Positions 47,992-59,062 of a DNA stretch of 64,000 nt are shown piece after piece. The notes under the pieces were generated by a model that worked only from the letters and a program-made list of their open reading frames with translations, was not told the DNA's origin and searched no databases. The DNA is from Panonychus citri. Taxonomy: Eukaryota > Arthropoda > Arachnida > Trombidiformes > Tetranychidae. A program made the translations under genes and the position numbers. The stretch covers positions 2,440,501-2,504,500 of the forward strand of contig NW_026515433.1 in the NCBI RefSeq assembly GCF_014898815.1, read 5' to 3'. Position 1 is the stretch's first letter. Each line of letters opens with the position of its first letter.

Positions 47992-49335
47992 GATTAATAA
48001 ATTGAGTTAGTTGATTGTTGGCAAAAAAGAATAAAACAAAATGATGACAAGATTGGTAACAAAAGTAGACAATTTGTTAGCACTAAAAAGGAACCACAAA
48101 AAAAAGATCAAGGAGACAGAGAACCTTTTAAATGAATTAAACAAAAAAAAAGAATAAACCGGAAAAGGAAATGAAGAAAATCAGGTGTATTTAATTAGTT
48201 CCAGAAAAAGCCAATAGATGTCACCACATTTTCTCAAACTTAATTTAATTTAAAAGAAAAAAATTTAATTAATTAACAAAATCTAATTTAATCCAATTTA
48301 TTTTCTCTTCTCAATGTCAACTCATAGTAAATACCTTTTCTAATACCCTTCAATTCAATGAAACGTTCATCTTAACATTCATTTGTTTGCCGGAGAGATG
48401 AAAATGAATTCCAATTGAAAACTAATCACAGTTTCTTAATTGTTGTTAATTTAAATTGCTACGAATATAATTTCACTCATTTTTTATAATCAATGAATTC
48501 GTGACTAATTCATAATCCTAATCTTTATGAGGATCATGTGTCTTCCTGTCTTTAGATTTTGATAACTGTCTGATTTTAACTTTTTCAGCGCAATTTGAAT
48601 GACAATTTGATTGTCATCAAGATAATTAAAAGCTGATTATTAACAACGATTTGCTGGTTGATCAACCAACGGGAATTTTGAAAGCAATTACCTTTTCAAT
48701 TGAAACAAGATTATGTTGATTCCATGTAAACAACGAGCTTAATTGCTGCTGAAGCAAAAAATCATAATCACAAACCTGATGATGAACAGCAAAAATGAAG
48801 AGACTCAAGAGTTAATTTTGTTATTCAAATTGTTGGTAATTTAGTGAACAATCAAAGCTAAAAAATGATAACAATTAGACTTAAATTGTTCCTTGAGGCC
48901 TAATCAGCCCATTACATAACAATGGGATGAGAATCATTTGTTTAATGAACAACATGATTGTCATTATAAGAAAATGATTCGCTGATTGTTGATTGTTGAT
49001 TTCTTAATTCTCTTCATGATTATTGACTCATAAATCCTTGAAATGTAATTACCATTGAGATGGAACATCAGAAGAAAAGAATTCACGTCAATCAACAAAT
49101 AACCTGTTTGATTTAAAAATAATCATCGACAATTAAATTCTATTGACAAAGAAAAGAGAAAAAAATCCCAATGTCTTCATTCAGTTTCTTTGTCTCAATC
49201 AAATCACTTCATCGTTTAGTTTAATTGTCTCATTGGAATTAACAATTTCAATCTTATATTCTATTCGGTTAATTGTTCATCTTTGCTGCTTTAATTTTAT
49301 TCAGTTCATTGGATTAATTTCTCAATACACTTGAT
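47992..49335. other. EF1-alpha B promoter and intergenic DNA
   Basis: 48000-48255 is the promoter and leader shared with copy A. Beyond this, AT-rich DNA continues to the next gene with no supportable feature. Confidence 0.6.
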
Positions 49336-50142
49336 ATGGATCATTTTCGCTTCTTGGTAATTGGTTTGATTGTCGCTTCAATCGGTCAATCGATCGCTGC
49401 TCCAGGTTAGTGTTTCTTAATTGTTCGTAATCTCGTTAATTTGATTAGTTTGTCATTTTAATTTGTTTCATTTGCTTTGATTAAAGTTTCGGAGGGAACG
49501 ACAGTTGATGAAGATGTTGTCACACCTTTGACATTAATTGATTCTTCGTCAAGTGAATCTGATTTAACGATGATCGAATCAAGTGAAGATAAAGATGAAG
49601 ATGATGGAACAATTAAAAAAAGAAACAATCGTTTGATGACATCGATTGATAAATTGCGAAAACGAGCAGATCAAAGTCGTCAAGTTCTATCGGGAATCGT
49701 CGAGTCCTTCATGTCAGATCCTTCGAATGACGGAAGTAAATTGGAAGAATCGTTAACTAAATATGACGAAATCGTCGAAGACATTGAAGCAGATTTCACG
49801 AAAGCGAAAATCGAGTTTGGTCTTCGAATGGAACAGAACATTGGAAATGTGAATAAATCATTAGAACAAATGGAACAACAATTAAATGATCTAAATCAAC
49901 AATTCATCAATTGGAGTTCCAAAAATCGAGCGAAAATGACCAATCAGATGAGACAAGGAATCTTACAATTCAACGATTTCTTGTCTTCGGGAGTCGAAAT
50001 GTTTCTCGAAGTATCGGAAAAGGGAAAAGACGTTCTAAGGAACATAAACCGACGAAGATTCGATTCGAACAACAAAAAATCAACTGATCAAGAGAATTAT
50101 AAAAATTCTGGTTTTTTCATTCCCTTTTTGGGTCAATTGTGA
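49336..50142 (+). CDS. Small secreted, probably helical protein, unknown
   Basis: Exons 49336-49405 and 49487-50142 give 241 residues. Residues 1-22 are a signal peptide ending SIAA|P. An acidic Ser/Asp/Glu-rich region follows (about 25-60), then Lys/Arg-rich sequence and a long stretch of charged residues with spaced hydrophobics (about 70-205, for example SLEQMEQQLNDLNQQF) that suggests amphipathic helices or coiled coil. No cysteine appears after the signal peptide, and no known domain was recognised. The tail ends FFIPFLGQL. The intron splits the codon after the signal peptide, a common layout for secreted proteins. It lies between EF1-alpha copies B and C on the opposite strand, with no obvious functional tie. 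A helical lipid-binding or salivary-type protein is possible but unsupported. Confidence 0.75.
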
Positions 50143-50674
50143 TTCAACTTCAATTCACTTCTGACAAACTACTTTAAACTCCCAACGAATCAATTAAATG
50201 TAAAAACATTAACCTTATTTAACCTTTCAAATGATTAATAAAGAAACTTGAGCACAATTAAGATTCTCAGTAAAAGAATCAAAAGTCAAAACGTGAGTTT
50301 TTCTCTAAGGAGTGTTGATTGATCTTCTTCATTTGGAAAACGCCCTAATCTCTAAGCACCAAGCCCTTTGAAGGGCCAGGATGGGATTCATTCGGAACGC
50401 GATAGTTTATGCAAACGTGGAAAACATGAAATGAACTTGAGACGCACCTTTTTTTTGACCTAAAAGTTTTAATCAGAGGATAAAAATTTAAATTTAGATA
50501 GGCTCATTGAGACTCCGATTAAAAGGAGGTGAAAAGCTCAGTGTTGGTAGATGTTTTTTGTTTCATATCATGTTTTTGTATTAATATTTTTTGTTTCAAT
50601 GTTGATGTTGATTTTTGTTTAGTAATTATTGATATTAAATTGAAGAAAAAGAAAATTTAATCAGAGGCATGAGG
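50143..50674. other. Intergenic with a hairpin and T-run; EF1-alpha C 3' flank
   Basis: 50330-50450 is less AT-rich than its surroundings, contains the perfect hairpin GCCCTT-TG-AAGGGC (50363-50376) and ends with eight T near 50450. No tRNA cloverleaf or clear A/B boxes were found. 50550-50674 is shared with the EF1-alpha B 3' flank. Confidence 0.5.
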
Positions 50675-52448
50675 TTATTTCTTCTTGGCTGCCTTTTCAG
50701 CGGCTTTGGTAACTTTTCCTGCTGAAAGATCCTTGGCTTTGACACTTTTAATGACACCAACGGCAACAGTTTGTCGCATATCACGAACAGCAAAACGTCC
50801 TAATGGAGGAAAGTCAGTGAATGTTTCGACACACATTGGCTTACTTGGTACCAAATCAACGATAGCAGCATCACCAGATTTAATTGATTTCGGATTATCT
50901 TCCAACTTTTACCACTTCGTCTGTCAATCTTTCCTTGATCTCCTTGAATTTGCAAGCAATGTGAGCAGTGTGACAGTCCAAAACTGGAGTGTAACCATTA
51001 GAGATTTGACCAGGATGGTTTAGAACAATAACCTGAGCAGCAAACTCTTCCGTTGCTTGAGGTGGATTGTTCTTAGAATCTCCAGCCACATAACCTCGTC
51101 TCAATTCTTTAACCGAAACGTTCTTAACGTTGAAACCAACATTGTCACGGGAACAGCTTCAGTCAATGATTCGTGGTGCATCTCAACTGATTTTACTTCA
51201 GTTGTCAAGTTAACCGGTGCAAATGTAACAATCATACCTGGCTTAATGGTACCAGTTTCAACTCGACCAACCGGTACAGTACCAATACCACCAATTTTGT
51301 AAACATCTTGAAGTGGAAGACGAAGTGCCTTGTCACTGGTCGTGAAGGTGGATCCATAGCATCCAAAGCTTGCAAAAGTGTTTTACCTTCCAATTTGGTT
51401 CCCTTCTTCTCGATTGACCATCCCTTGTACCAAGGCATGTTTGGTGAGGGTTCAATCATGTTGTCACCATTCCATCCGGAAATGGGTACAAATGGTACAG
51501 TAACTGGATTGTAACCAATCTTCTTGATGTAACTACTCACTTCCTTTGAGATTTCCTCAAATCGAGCTTGAGAATATTTTGGCTCAGATGAGTCCATCTT
51601 GTTTACACCAATGATCATTTGTTTCACACCCAAAGTATAAGCCAATAAAGCATGTTCTCGGGTTTGACCATTCTTCGAGATACCAGCTTCAAATTCACCC
51701 ACACCAGCAGCACAAATCAATACAGCACAATCAGCTTGAGAAGTACCAGTAATCATGTTCTTGATGAAATCTCTGTGACCAGGAGCATCAATAACGGTTA
51801 CATAATATTTGGGAGTCTCGAATTTCCATAAGGTAATATCAATGGTAATACCTCGCTCTCTTTCGGCCTTTAATTTATCCAATACCCAAGCATATTTGAA
51901 AGAACCTTTGCCCATCTAAAAAAATAAATTTAAAAAAAAAGATTTGATAAATTAAAACAGTTTCCATTTTTGCTCTTGTTCCAAGAAAGGAACGAGCGAC
52001 ACGTGTAATATTGAATTCCATCATGGTGGAAAGAAGTTAACAGAAAGGGGAGAATTAGAAAAGAGATAACAGAAAAAGAGCGAAAGAAAAGTCGAAAGAG
52101 AACAAGTGAAATAGACAGAGATAAAGAGCAAGATTAAAGACCAAGGAGAAAACAAAGAGAAAGAAAGAGAAAGAGAGACCGAAGAGTCAACGTAATCAAA
52201 AAAAAAGAATAAGACAAAGAACGAAAAAAAGATGACAACTGACACCAAAGAAAACAAAAGAATGACCATTATCATAAATAGATTAAGAAACAATAGATAA
52301 TTACCTCAGCGGCTTCTTTCTCGAATTTTTCAATTGTTCGTTTATCGATACCACCACATTTGTAGATCAAATGTCCGGTAGTCGTTGATTTACCAGAATC
52401 GACGTGACCGATAACGACAATGTTAATATGAGTCTTTTCCTTACCCAT
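50675..52448 (-). CDS. EF1A: Elongation factor 1-alpha, copy C, with four single-base gaps
   Basis: Minus-strand exon 1 is 52448-52305 and exon 2 is 51915-50675, with a 389-nt intron unrelated to that of copies A and B. Exon 2 is 1241 nt against 1245 in copy B. The missing bases lie near 51339 (GGG to GG), 51147 (CC to C), 50930 (TTTT to TTT) and 50908 (TTTTT to TTTT). Exon sequence otherwise differs from copy B by only a few bases, mostly in exon 1 and at the start of exon 2 (for example GGTATTACCATT). The leader and promoter differ fully from A and B. It is either an expressed paralogue with sequence errors or a young pseudogene. Confidence 0.92.
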
Positions 52449-53177
52449 GATGACAGTAAATTAATTTAAATTAAACTAATTAAGAAATGAAAAAAATAAG
52501 AAAAAAATTAACGTAAAAGTAAACCAAATGAACGCAACACAAACGATGAGATGAATGAAGGGAAGCGGAAACATGGAGATGCTTTTGGTCTCTTTAAATA
52601 GTTTGCTTTTTCTCTTTTTCCCCTCAACTCTTTCCCTGATCAGTTCTTCTTATTGGTTGAACTTTTTTTTTCTCTTCTCAGTTAACCAATCAGGTTGATC
52701 CATTTAACTTCCATCACTTGTTACCAAGAGTAACAACATTGTTTGTCTTTTCAAGATGAGAACAAGTTGATTCAAAGATAATCATTCTGTTAATCGCAAT
52801 TCAAATCAATCCGATGAATTATACAAATTGAAACTTGGTGAAAATCGGTTATGTTTGCATTCTAGATGAAATCATGACATTTATCATCTCAAGCAGAAAT
52901 TAGAACAATTTTTTTCCACCATGAACCAAGTTGTTGATGTTTACTTTTTCTCTTTTTTAATTTGGTTATTTTTTCTCAATTATTCTATTGTTGATTAATT
53001 ATCGTTAAGAATCTGTTCTTTTGTTTATTTCGTTATTTCTTGGTTCTTTTCTATCTCTTTTTCTTCTCTCCTTGTTTCATGTAATTCATCTTATTTGGTA
53101 TCTTTTCTGCCCCTTTTTCTGCTGTTCTTTTTTGGTTTACTTTTTGGTTAGAATCTGGTTTTTTTTCGTTGTGGCCA
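52449..53177. other. Divergent promoter region, EF1-alpha C and SLC25A35-like gene
   Basis: Head-to-head arrangement. A TATA-like CTATTTAAAG (minus strand, about 52591-52600) lies upstream of EF1-alpha C. T-rich leader sequence precedes the carrier gene. Confidence 0.55.
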
Positions 53178-54119
53178 ATGGCTGATCCAAAGGAGTTACT
53201 TCTTGGTGGATTAGCTGCATGTGGAGCTGGTTTGGTAACTAATCCATTGGAAGTTATTAAAACTCGTATCCAATTACAAGGTGAATTACGTTCTCGGGGA
53301 CAATACACTAAACATTATAAGAATGTTTTCCATGCTTTTTATGTGATCGGTAAAACAGAAGGTGTTTTGGCCTTACAAAAAGGTTTGGTTCCTGCTCTTT
53401 GGTATCAATTCTTTATGAATGGTGTTCGTCTTGGTGTTTTCCAATCTATTGATAATCTTGGGCTTACTCGTAATTCTAAAGGTGAACTCGTTTTTGGGTT
53501 AACTGTTATCTCCGGTGCTTTATCTGGAGCAACTGGAGCTGCTCTTGGATCTCCCTTCTATTTAATTAAAACCCAGCTTCAAGCTCAAGCTAATTCATCA
53601 ATTGCTGTAGGCCATCAGCATTCACACCAGTCTTTTACCGATGCTTTTATTAAAACTTTTAAAAATCAAGGAATTACTGGTCTATGGAGAGGTTCGTCTG
53701 CCCAAATGTTACGTGTTACTATTGGTTCATCTGCACAATTAACAACTTTCACCAATGCACGAGTCATTTTCGATAAATATTCACCTTTTCCAAGTGAATC
53801 AATTCTAAACACCATTTCTTCCGCTATCTTTTCCGGAACAGCGGTTGTTTGCATGATGACACCTTTTGACGTTGTGTCAACTCGCATGTATAATCAACCT
53901 GTTGACAAAATAACCAGAAAAGGTCTTCTTTATACCGGAATATCTGATTGTTTTCGTAAAATAATGCAAACCGAAGGACCACTTGGATTCTACAAAGGAG
54001 TCTCAGCCTCTTACCTAAGAGTTGGCCCTCACACCATATTGACCTTTCTTTTTTGGAGACAAATAAGAAAGTACTTTGTCACTGACAATAAGGACAAAAC
54101 TGTGATTTCAACTAAATAA
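53178..54119 (+). CDS. SLC25A35: Mitochondrial carrier, SLC25A35/A34-like
   Basis: Intronless, 313 residues; start at the ATG at 53178 (MADPKELLLGGLAACGAGLV), aligned with the SLC25A35 N-terminus. It contains the three carrier repeats with their P-x-D/E-x-x-K/R motifs: NPLEVIKTR (repeat 1), SPFYLIKTQ (repeat 2, Asp/Glu replaced by Tyr, as in SLC25A35 SPIYMVKT) and TPFDVVSTR (repeat 3, Lys replaced by Ser). Conserved stretches HYKNVFHAFYVIGK and ALQKGLVPALWYQFFMNG..LG match the SLC25A34/35 branch. It is expected in the mitochondrial inner membrane; the transported substrate of this branch is not firmly known. It diverges from EF1-alpha C across a 729-nt gap. Confidence 0.94.
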   Translation: MADPKELLLGGLAACGAGLVTNPLEVIKTRIQLQGELRSRGQYTKHYKNVFHAFYVIGKTEGVLALQKGLVPALWYQFFMNGVRLGVFQSIDNLGLTRNSKGELVFGLTVISGALSGATGAALGSPFYLIKTQLQAQANSSIAVGHQHSHQSFTDAFIKTFKNQGITGLWRGSSAQMLRVTIGSSAQLTTFTNARVIFDKYSPFPSESILNTISSAIFSGTAVVCMMTPFDVVSTRMYNQPVDKITRKGLLYTGISDCFRKIMQTEGPLGFYKGVSASYLRVGPHTILTFLFWRQIRKYFVTDNKDKTVISTK

Positions 54120-54795
54120 TTTAATTGCCGTTTTTTTATTATTCGCAACAAAAACATAATTCGCCACAATTTGTCTTACAATTCTAACCAATTTTAGCTT
54201 TTCTAGTCTCATTTTTTTGCTAATATTTTTGTGTCAATTCAATAGCCAATTACAATTACAAAGACTATTAATTGTTCACAAAAAGAGTAACTAATCAACG
54301 AAATTTTTTGTTCCCTGTGACTCCTTCACACTCTAGATAAATACAAAGTTTTAACTAACTAATTTTTGTTAATAGTTATTTTATGTACATTAATCAATTC
54401 AAATTACCAATTGTATCTATTACGTTGAGATTAATCAAATTACGATAACTTTGATTTGTATCACTTTAAATTGTCCGCTACCAATGATTAACCAAAGACA
54501 ATTATTTTGATACAAAATCATTACAAAAGCAATAAAACCTAAGCAAGACCATTAAAATTGAGATTAAAATCAACTGGTAATTAACTAATGGTTTCATTAA
54601 CCTTGTGAATTTTTCCTAATTAATGATCCCTTTTGATTTCGATTTCTTAAGAAAATCGATTTTCTTTTTTCTCCAAATCGATTTTAATCGATCGTCTGCT
54701 GATCATGTGCTGAGCTTTAAGTGAATCTATTTACATTTAACTTAATTTCCAATTTGATTGTTTTCCCTCTAATTAAATTAATTTTCTTCTCAAAA
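54120..54795. other. Intergenic, AT-rich
   Basis: Carrier 3' flank and zinc-finger gene 5' flank. CGAT-rich repeats (AAATCGATTTT) occur at about 54650-54690. No gene is seen. Confidence 0.6.
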
Positions 54796-57700
54796 ATGAC
54801 CAATTCCGACGAAGAGGTTGTTGAGTCAAATGAAGGTAAAGTCAAGAAGGAAAAGGAAAAGGAAATTACTGCTAAGCAGCCCTTAAGGTGAGTCTCAATT
54901 TGATAAGATGGTTTTGTTTTCACTTTGATTTTTTCCCTTCTTTCATTTTGGTTCTTGTTGTTGATAAAATAATCAATGTTTAAATTATCTCCATAATTGT
55001 TCAGGACTCTTCCCATGAGGCAAGCTAGGATCAATGCCGCGTTAACATTAGATGTACAATCGCGAGACTCCAATAGAGTTTTAAGATCATCAAAACCGTC
55101 AACTAGTAGTAACTCATCGACCACTAAATCTCCTGTTAAAAAAGCCTCCAAGACTTTAACCACAAGCACTTCTACTTCAACTAAGAAAACCGTTAAATCA
55201 AAAGGTACTGACGCATCCACATCCACATCAATAGCCAAACGTCCTGTAGTTGTTACTCAACAAGTAATTCGAAGGCCTTCCCTTAGAGCTGCTCGTCGTC
55301 GTATCAAAGCTAAAAATATAAAAGCTCGATCATCCAAGTGTCAACTTTTCTTCTGTGACAAATGTGATAAAGTTTATGATCATTATAGCGAGTTAGTATA
55401 CCATCAACGTCGCCATACTGGGGAAAAGCCCTTTGCATGCACATGGCCTGGTTGTTCTGCCGCTTTTTCTGCCTCCAATGCTCGAGTTCGTCATATGAGA
55501 ATTCACACTGGTGAAAAGCCTTATGTTTGCCCTCACAGTGAATGCGGGCGAAGATTCACTTATTGGAAGGACCTTAAGCTCCACAAGTTACGCCATTCAG
55601 GAGAGAAACCTCATAAATGTACTTGGCCTGGTTGTTCATCGAGATTTTTCCGTCGAGATGATCTAAAGCATCACCGATATACACATACAGGTAACATTAG
55701 ATTTTTCTTTTTCTCTATTCGAATTAGCTTTTAAAAGTTCGTCTCCATCTTTCCACAGGTGAAAAGCCTTACAAATGTACATTTCCTGGATGTGAATCCG
55801 CTTTCACTCAAAAATCTCCATTAAACTTACACATGAGGAAAATTCATAAAATACTTCCTGATAGTAAACCCCCAGGTAATTTTAATTTAACAAGTATTCA
55901 TGTTACATAAGTTTTAATAAACATTTTCTTGTAATTTGTTTTAACAGATAAATCTCAGGTTAACCAAGTAAATAAAACCAATGAAGCTTGTAACGGTGAT
56001 GCGGTAATTAGTAATAATATATCCACTCCATTTGAATATCCAGTTTACCAAACAGTTTCCAATAATATAATTCGTGAATCAGTACCAAACAATCAGGTAC
56101 AAATGCCTGATTCTAATCATATCCATCACAATAATAATAATAACCATGTTACAAACAACATGATGTATGTCAATTCCAATCAAAATGTTCAATGTATGGC
56201 AGTTGCTGATAAATTGAGCTCCATTTTGGTTACATGTGACGTTTCACCGGCCACTGTACATGGAGTAAGTCATCAATTTAACCAAGATGTCAATGGTTGG
56301 CCTGGTTATACTTATGTACCAGAAACTGTCGATTTAAATCAAAATATGTCAAACACTACACGACCTTTAGGTGCACAACCATTAGCAAATTCATCTTGCA
56401 TGAAGGAACCAAATGTAATCACTAAACCCTCCGATCAAAGCATGAACCATTTACCGAATTTAGATGATCTCCTTGCCGATGCATGTGCCGCAAGTCAAAT
56501 TCCAATGGATAACTCGATTAACATTACCAATAATAGTAATAATAATAATAATCTAAATTCAGTTAATCAAGGCACAAGTTCATCTTTCCTTGCAAATGAA
56601 ACCAATTGTGTAGTAACGACGCTTATCCAATCAAACAACGTTAACGTTTCAACTTCGATGCCGACTTTAAATGCGAATTTGAGTCCAACATCAAGTACCA
56701 CCGCTCCTACTAATGTATCCTTAACTACTTCTATTTCGACATCTACTAATGAAACTTCGCAACAAACTAATAGTCCATCAAAAGAATTAACTTCAAATTC
56801 GATTGAAAAAAATACTACTACTGAATCGACTCAAGAGACCAATTCTTTAGATGCTAATAAGAAAAGTGGAAAGGCTCAAGATTCTGTTAAAACGACTGAA
56901 GATGCAAGTACATCCCCCATCAAATCTCCAAGACCAATTCGAAAACGTGCAAACTATCGTATCAAAGCGCCTGAGACAGTTAAAAAGATCGTTGTTGCTA
57001 TAATTCGACAAAAGCCTGTGATTGAAACTAAGTCATCAAAGAAAAAATCAGCCACAAAAATCGATAAACTTGGTGCTAAAAGAACCATCGCCATACAAAC
57101 GACTAAAAGACAACCAGCCGAAAAAACTAAAGATGGTAAATTTAAATGCGATTATTGTGAACGTGAATTTAAAGCCAAACATGATCGAGATTGTCACCAT
57201 ATGACCCACACCGGTGAGTTTGTTTATTTACAAGTTTTCAGGCTCTTTTCAACTTACTAAAATTTTCTTATTTATTGTATCACAGGAGAGAAACCAAGAG
57301 TTTGTGATTGGCCTGGTTGCGATTATCGATGTATAACCAAGAGTAAATTAACTCGACATCAACGTAAACATACAGGTGAGTTAATTCATTCTTCTTGTCC
57401 GCTGCAGTTAAATTCATTTTTAATCTTTAAAAAAAAGTTAATTCAGTCTGATTTACATTTGTTAACAATAATTCAAATTTTTTTCATTTTTTTCTAATCA
57501 GGCGAACGTAATTACCCGTGTGATTGGCCTGGTTGTGGTAAAGCATTTTCAACAAGTCGCCATCAAAAGGAGCATAAAAGGACTCATACCGGAGAGAAGC
57601 CATTTAAATGTGATTATCCAGGTTGCGATAAATGGTTCGCTCGTAAAGATCATATTAAAAATCATCGATTCACTCACACAGGTAAACCTCCTTTCAAGGA

Positions 57701-58217
57701 TAAAACAGAAAAGTAATTAATGATTTTTGTATCAACTTTAGGTGAGAAGCCAAGAAAGTGTCCATACCCTGGATGTGAGGCCGCTTTCATTCAATTATCG
57801 CCCCTCAAAAAGCATATGGAGCTTCATAAACGTGACAATGGTCCAGTTCCTAATCGAACCCGTAAACGTAAAACTGGAGTAAATACTGGAACCAATGAAG
57901 ATCCAGACCAGTCTATTGTCAACGAGTGTCCCAATAATCAAACGACGACTATTAGTAATGCCTCTAACAATGTTACTATTAATACAAATCCAATCCAATT
58001 GGATCCATTGACACTTGAAATGGTCACTAGTCGAATGGTTTCTCAACATAATCCACCAGTTCAAGCGTTCAATATGCTAGTGCAACAACAACAACAAGGA
58101 CAAGAAAATCAAAACGTTTGCCTAACTGGTTACGAATCTAACAATACAATTAATCATAACAATCAACCAGTTAACATTGATTATGAAGTTTTGTTTAGAC
58201 ATCCAACTTATTGTTGA
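54796..58217 (+). CDS. C2H2 zinc-finger protein with two five-finger arrays
   Basis: Seven exons join in frame: 54796-54887, 55005-55690, 55759-55875, 55948-57213, 57286-57375, 57502-57681 and 57742-58217, giving 968 residues. A Lys/Ser/Thr-rich basic N-terminus leads to array 1 (about 148-295): CDKCDKVYDHY, CTWPGCSAAF, CPHSECGRRF, CTWPGCSSRF and CTFPGCESAF, with H..H spacers and TGEKP linkers. A long Asn/Thr/Ser-rich linker (about 300-690) separates array 2 (about 697-845): CDYCEREFKAK, CDWPGCDYRC, CDWPGCGKAF, CDYPGCDKWF and CPYPGCEAAF. The C-terminus is Gln/Asn-rich. Introns after exon 2 all fall in phase 1 at or near the Thr-Gly linker. The CxxPGC form resembles TFIIIA/GLI/ZIC-type fingers. 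It is a probable nuclear DNA-binding regulator; no orthologue was named with confidence. Confidence 0.87.
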
Positions 58218-59062
58218 AATAAGTATACATCAAACAACGAGTTCTAGCAAAACAATTTCAACTCCATTCCGTTTAATTACTTGTGTTCATAAAACTAAAA
58301 TCTAATTGTCATATCTAACAATTAATATATAAATATATATTTCAATAATAACTATAAAATAATTAACAATTATCACAAAAAAAAGACAAATCTATATACA
58401 TCATATAAATATGTATATTATATATGCTACTATTATAATTTATTTGTTATGAATGTTTAAGAATGACAATAATTAACCACCGCAATCAATAATTAACTTT
58501 AATTCAATTTTCTAGATTATTATTTTGTCCATTTGATAAATGATTAAATGCTTCTAAATATAAACAATTGACTTTTCCCCCTCACAATTCATTGTAAATG
58601 ATTAACAATCAAACCAATTAAGATGATTATTGTAACTTGAAAGCAATGAAAAAGATTATCAAATAAACCCATAAATTTGTAATTCTTTAACCCTGTTCAT
58701 GGTTAGTCTTTTAAATTGGATCGATTCTGCTCTTTAATTGTTGAGTGAAAATTTAATTTAAAATTTTGTCTTGATTAAAGCGAACTAGTAATCCAAGGCT
58801 TATTTGATCATTCATCTCAATCAAATCAACTTCAATTATCAACGCCATTGATAAATTGTTAGTCTATGTAACCAACAGAATTAACTAGACCCTCTAATTG
58901 TTGGAACCTAAATCTCATTGACAACAAACAATTTATTTGGAGGGAGAGAGTTGAAAGTGAGATTGAAGATGGAGAATCAAATTGTTGCTTCCAATTGTAT
59001 TTTCCTAATTCGCTGCTTATTATTTGTCTCCGTTTAATTTGTGATACAGCGAAAATTAAATT
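58218..59062. other. Intergenic, AT-rich
   Basis: Zinc-finger gene 3' flank (TATATAAATAT-rich near 58325-58430) and SLC22 gene 5' flank; nothing else is seen. Confidence 0.6.
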
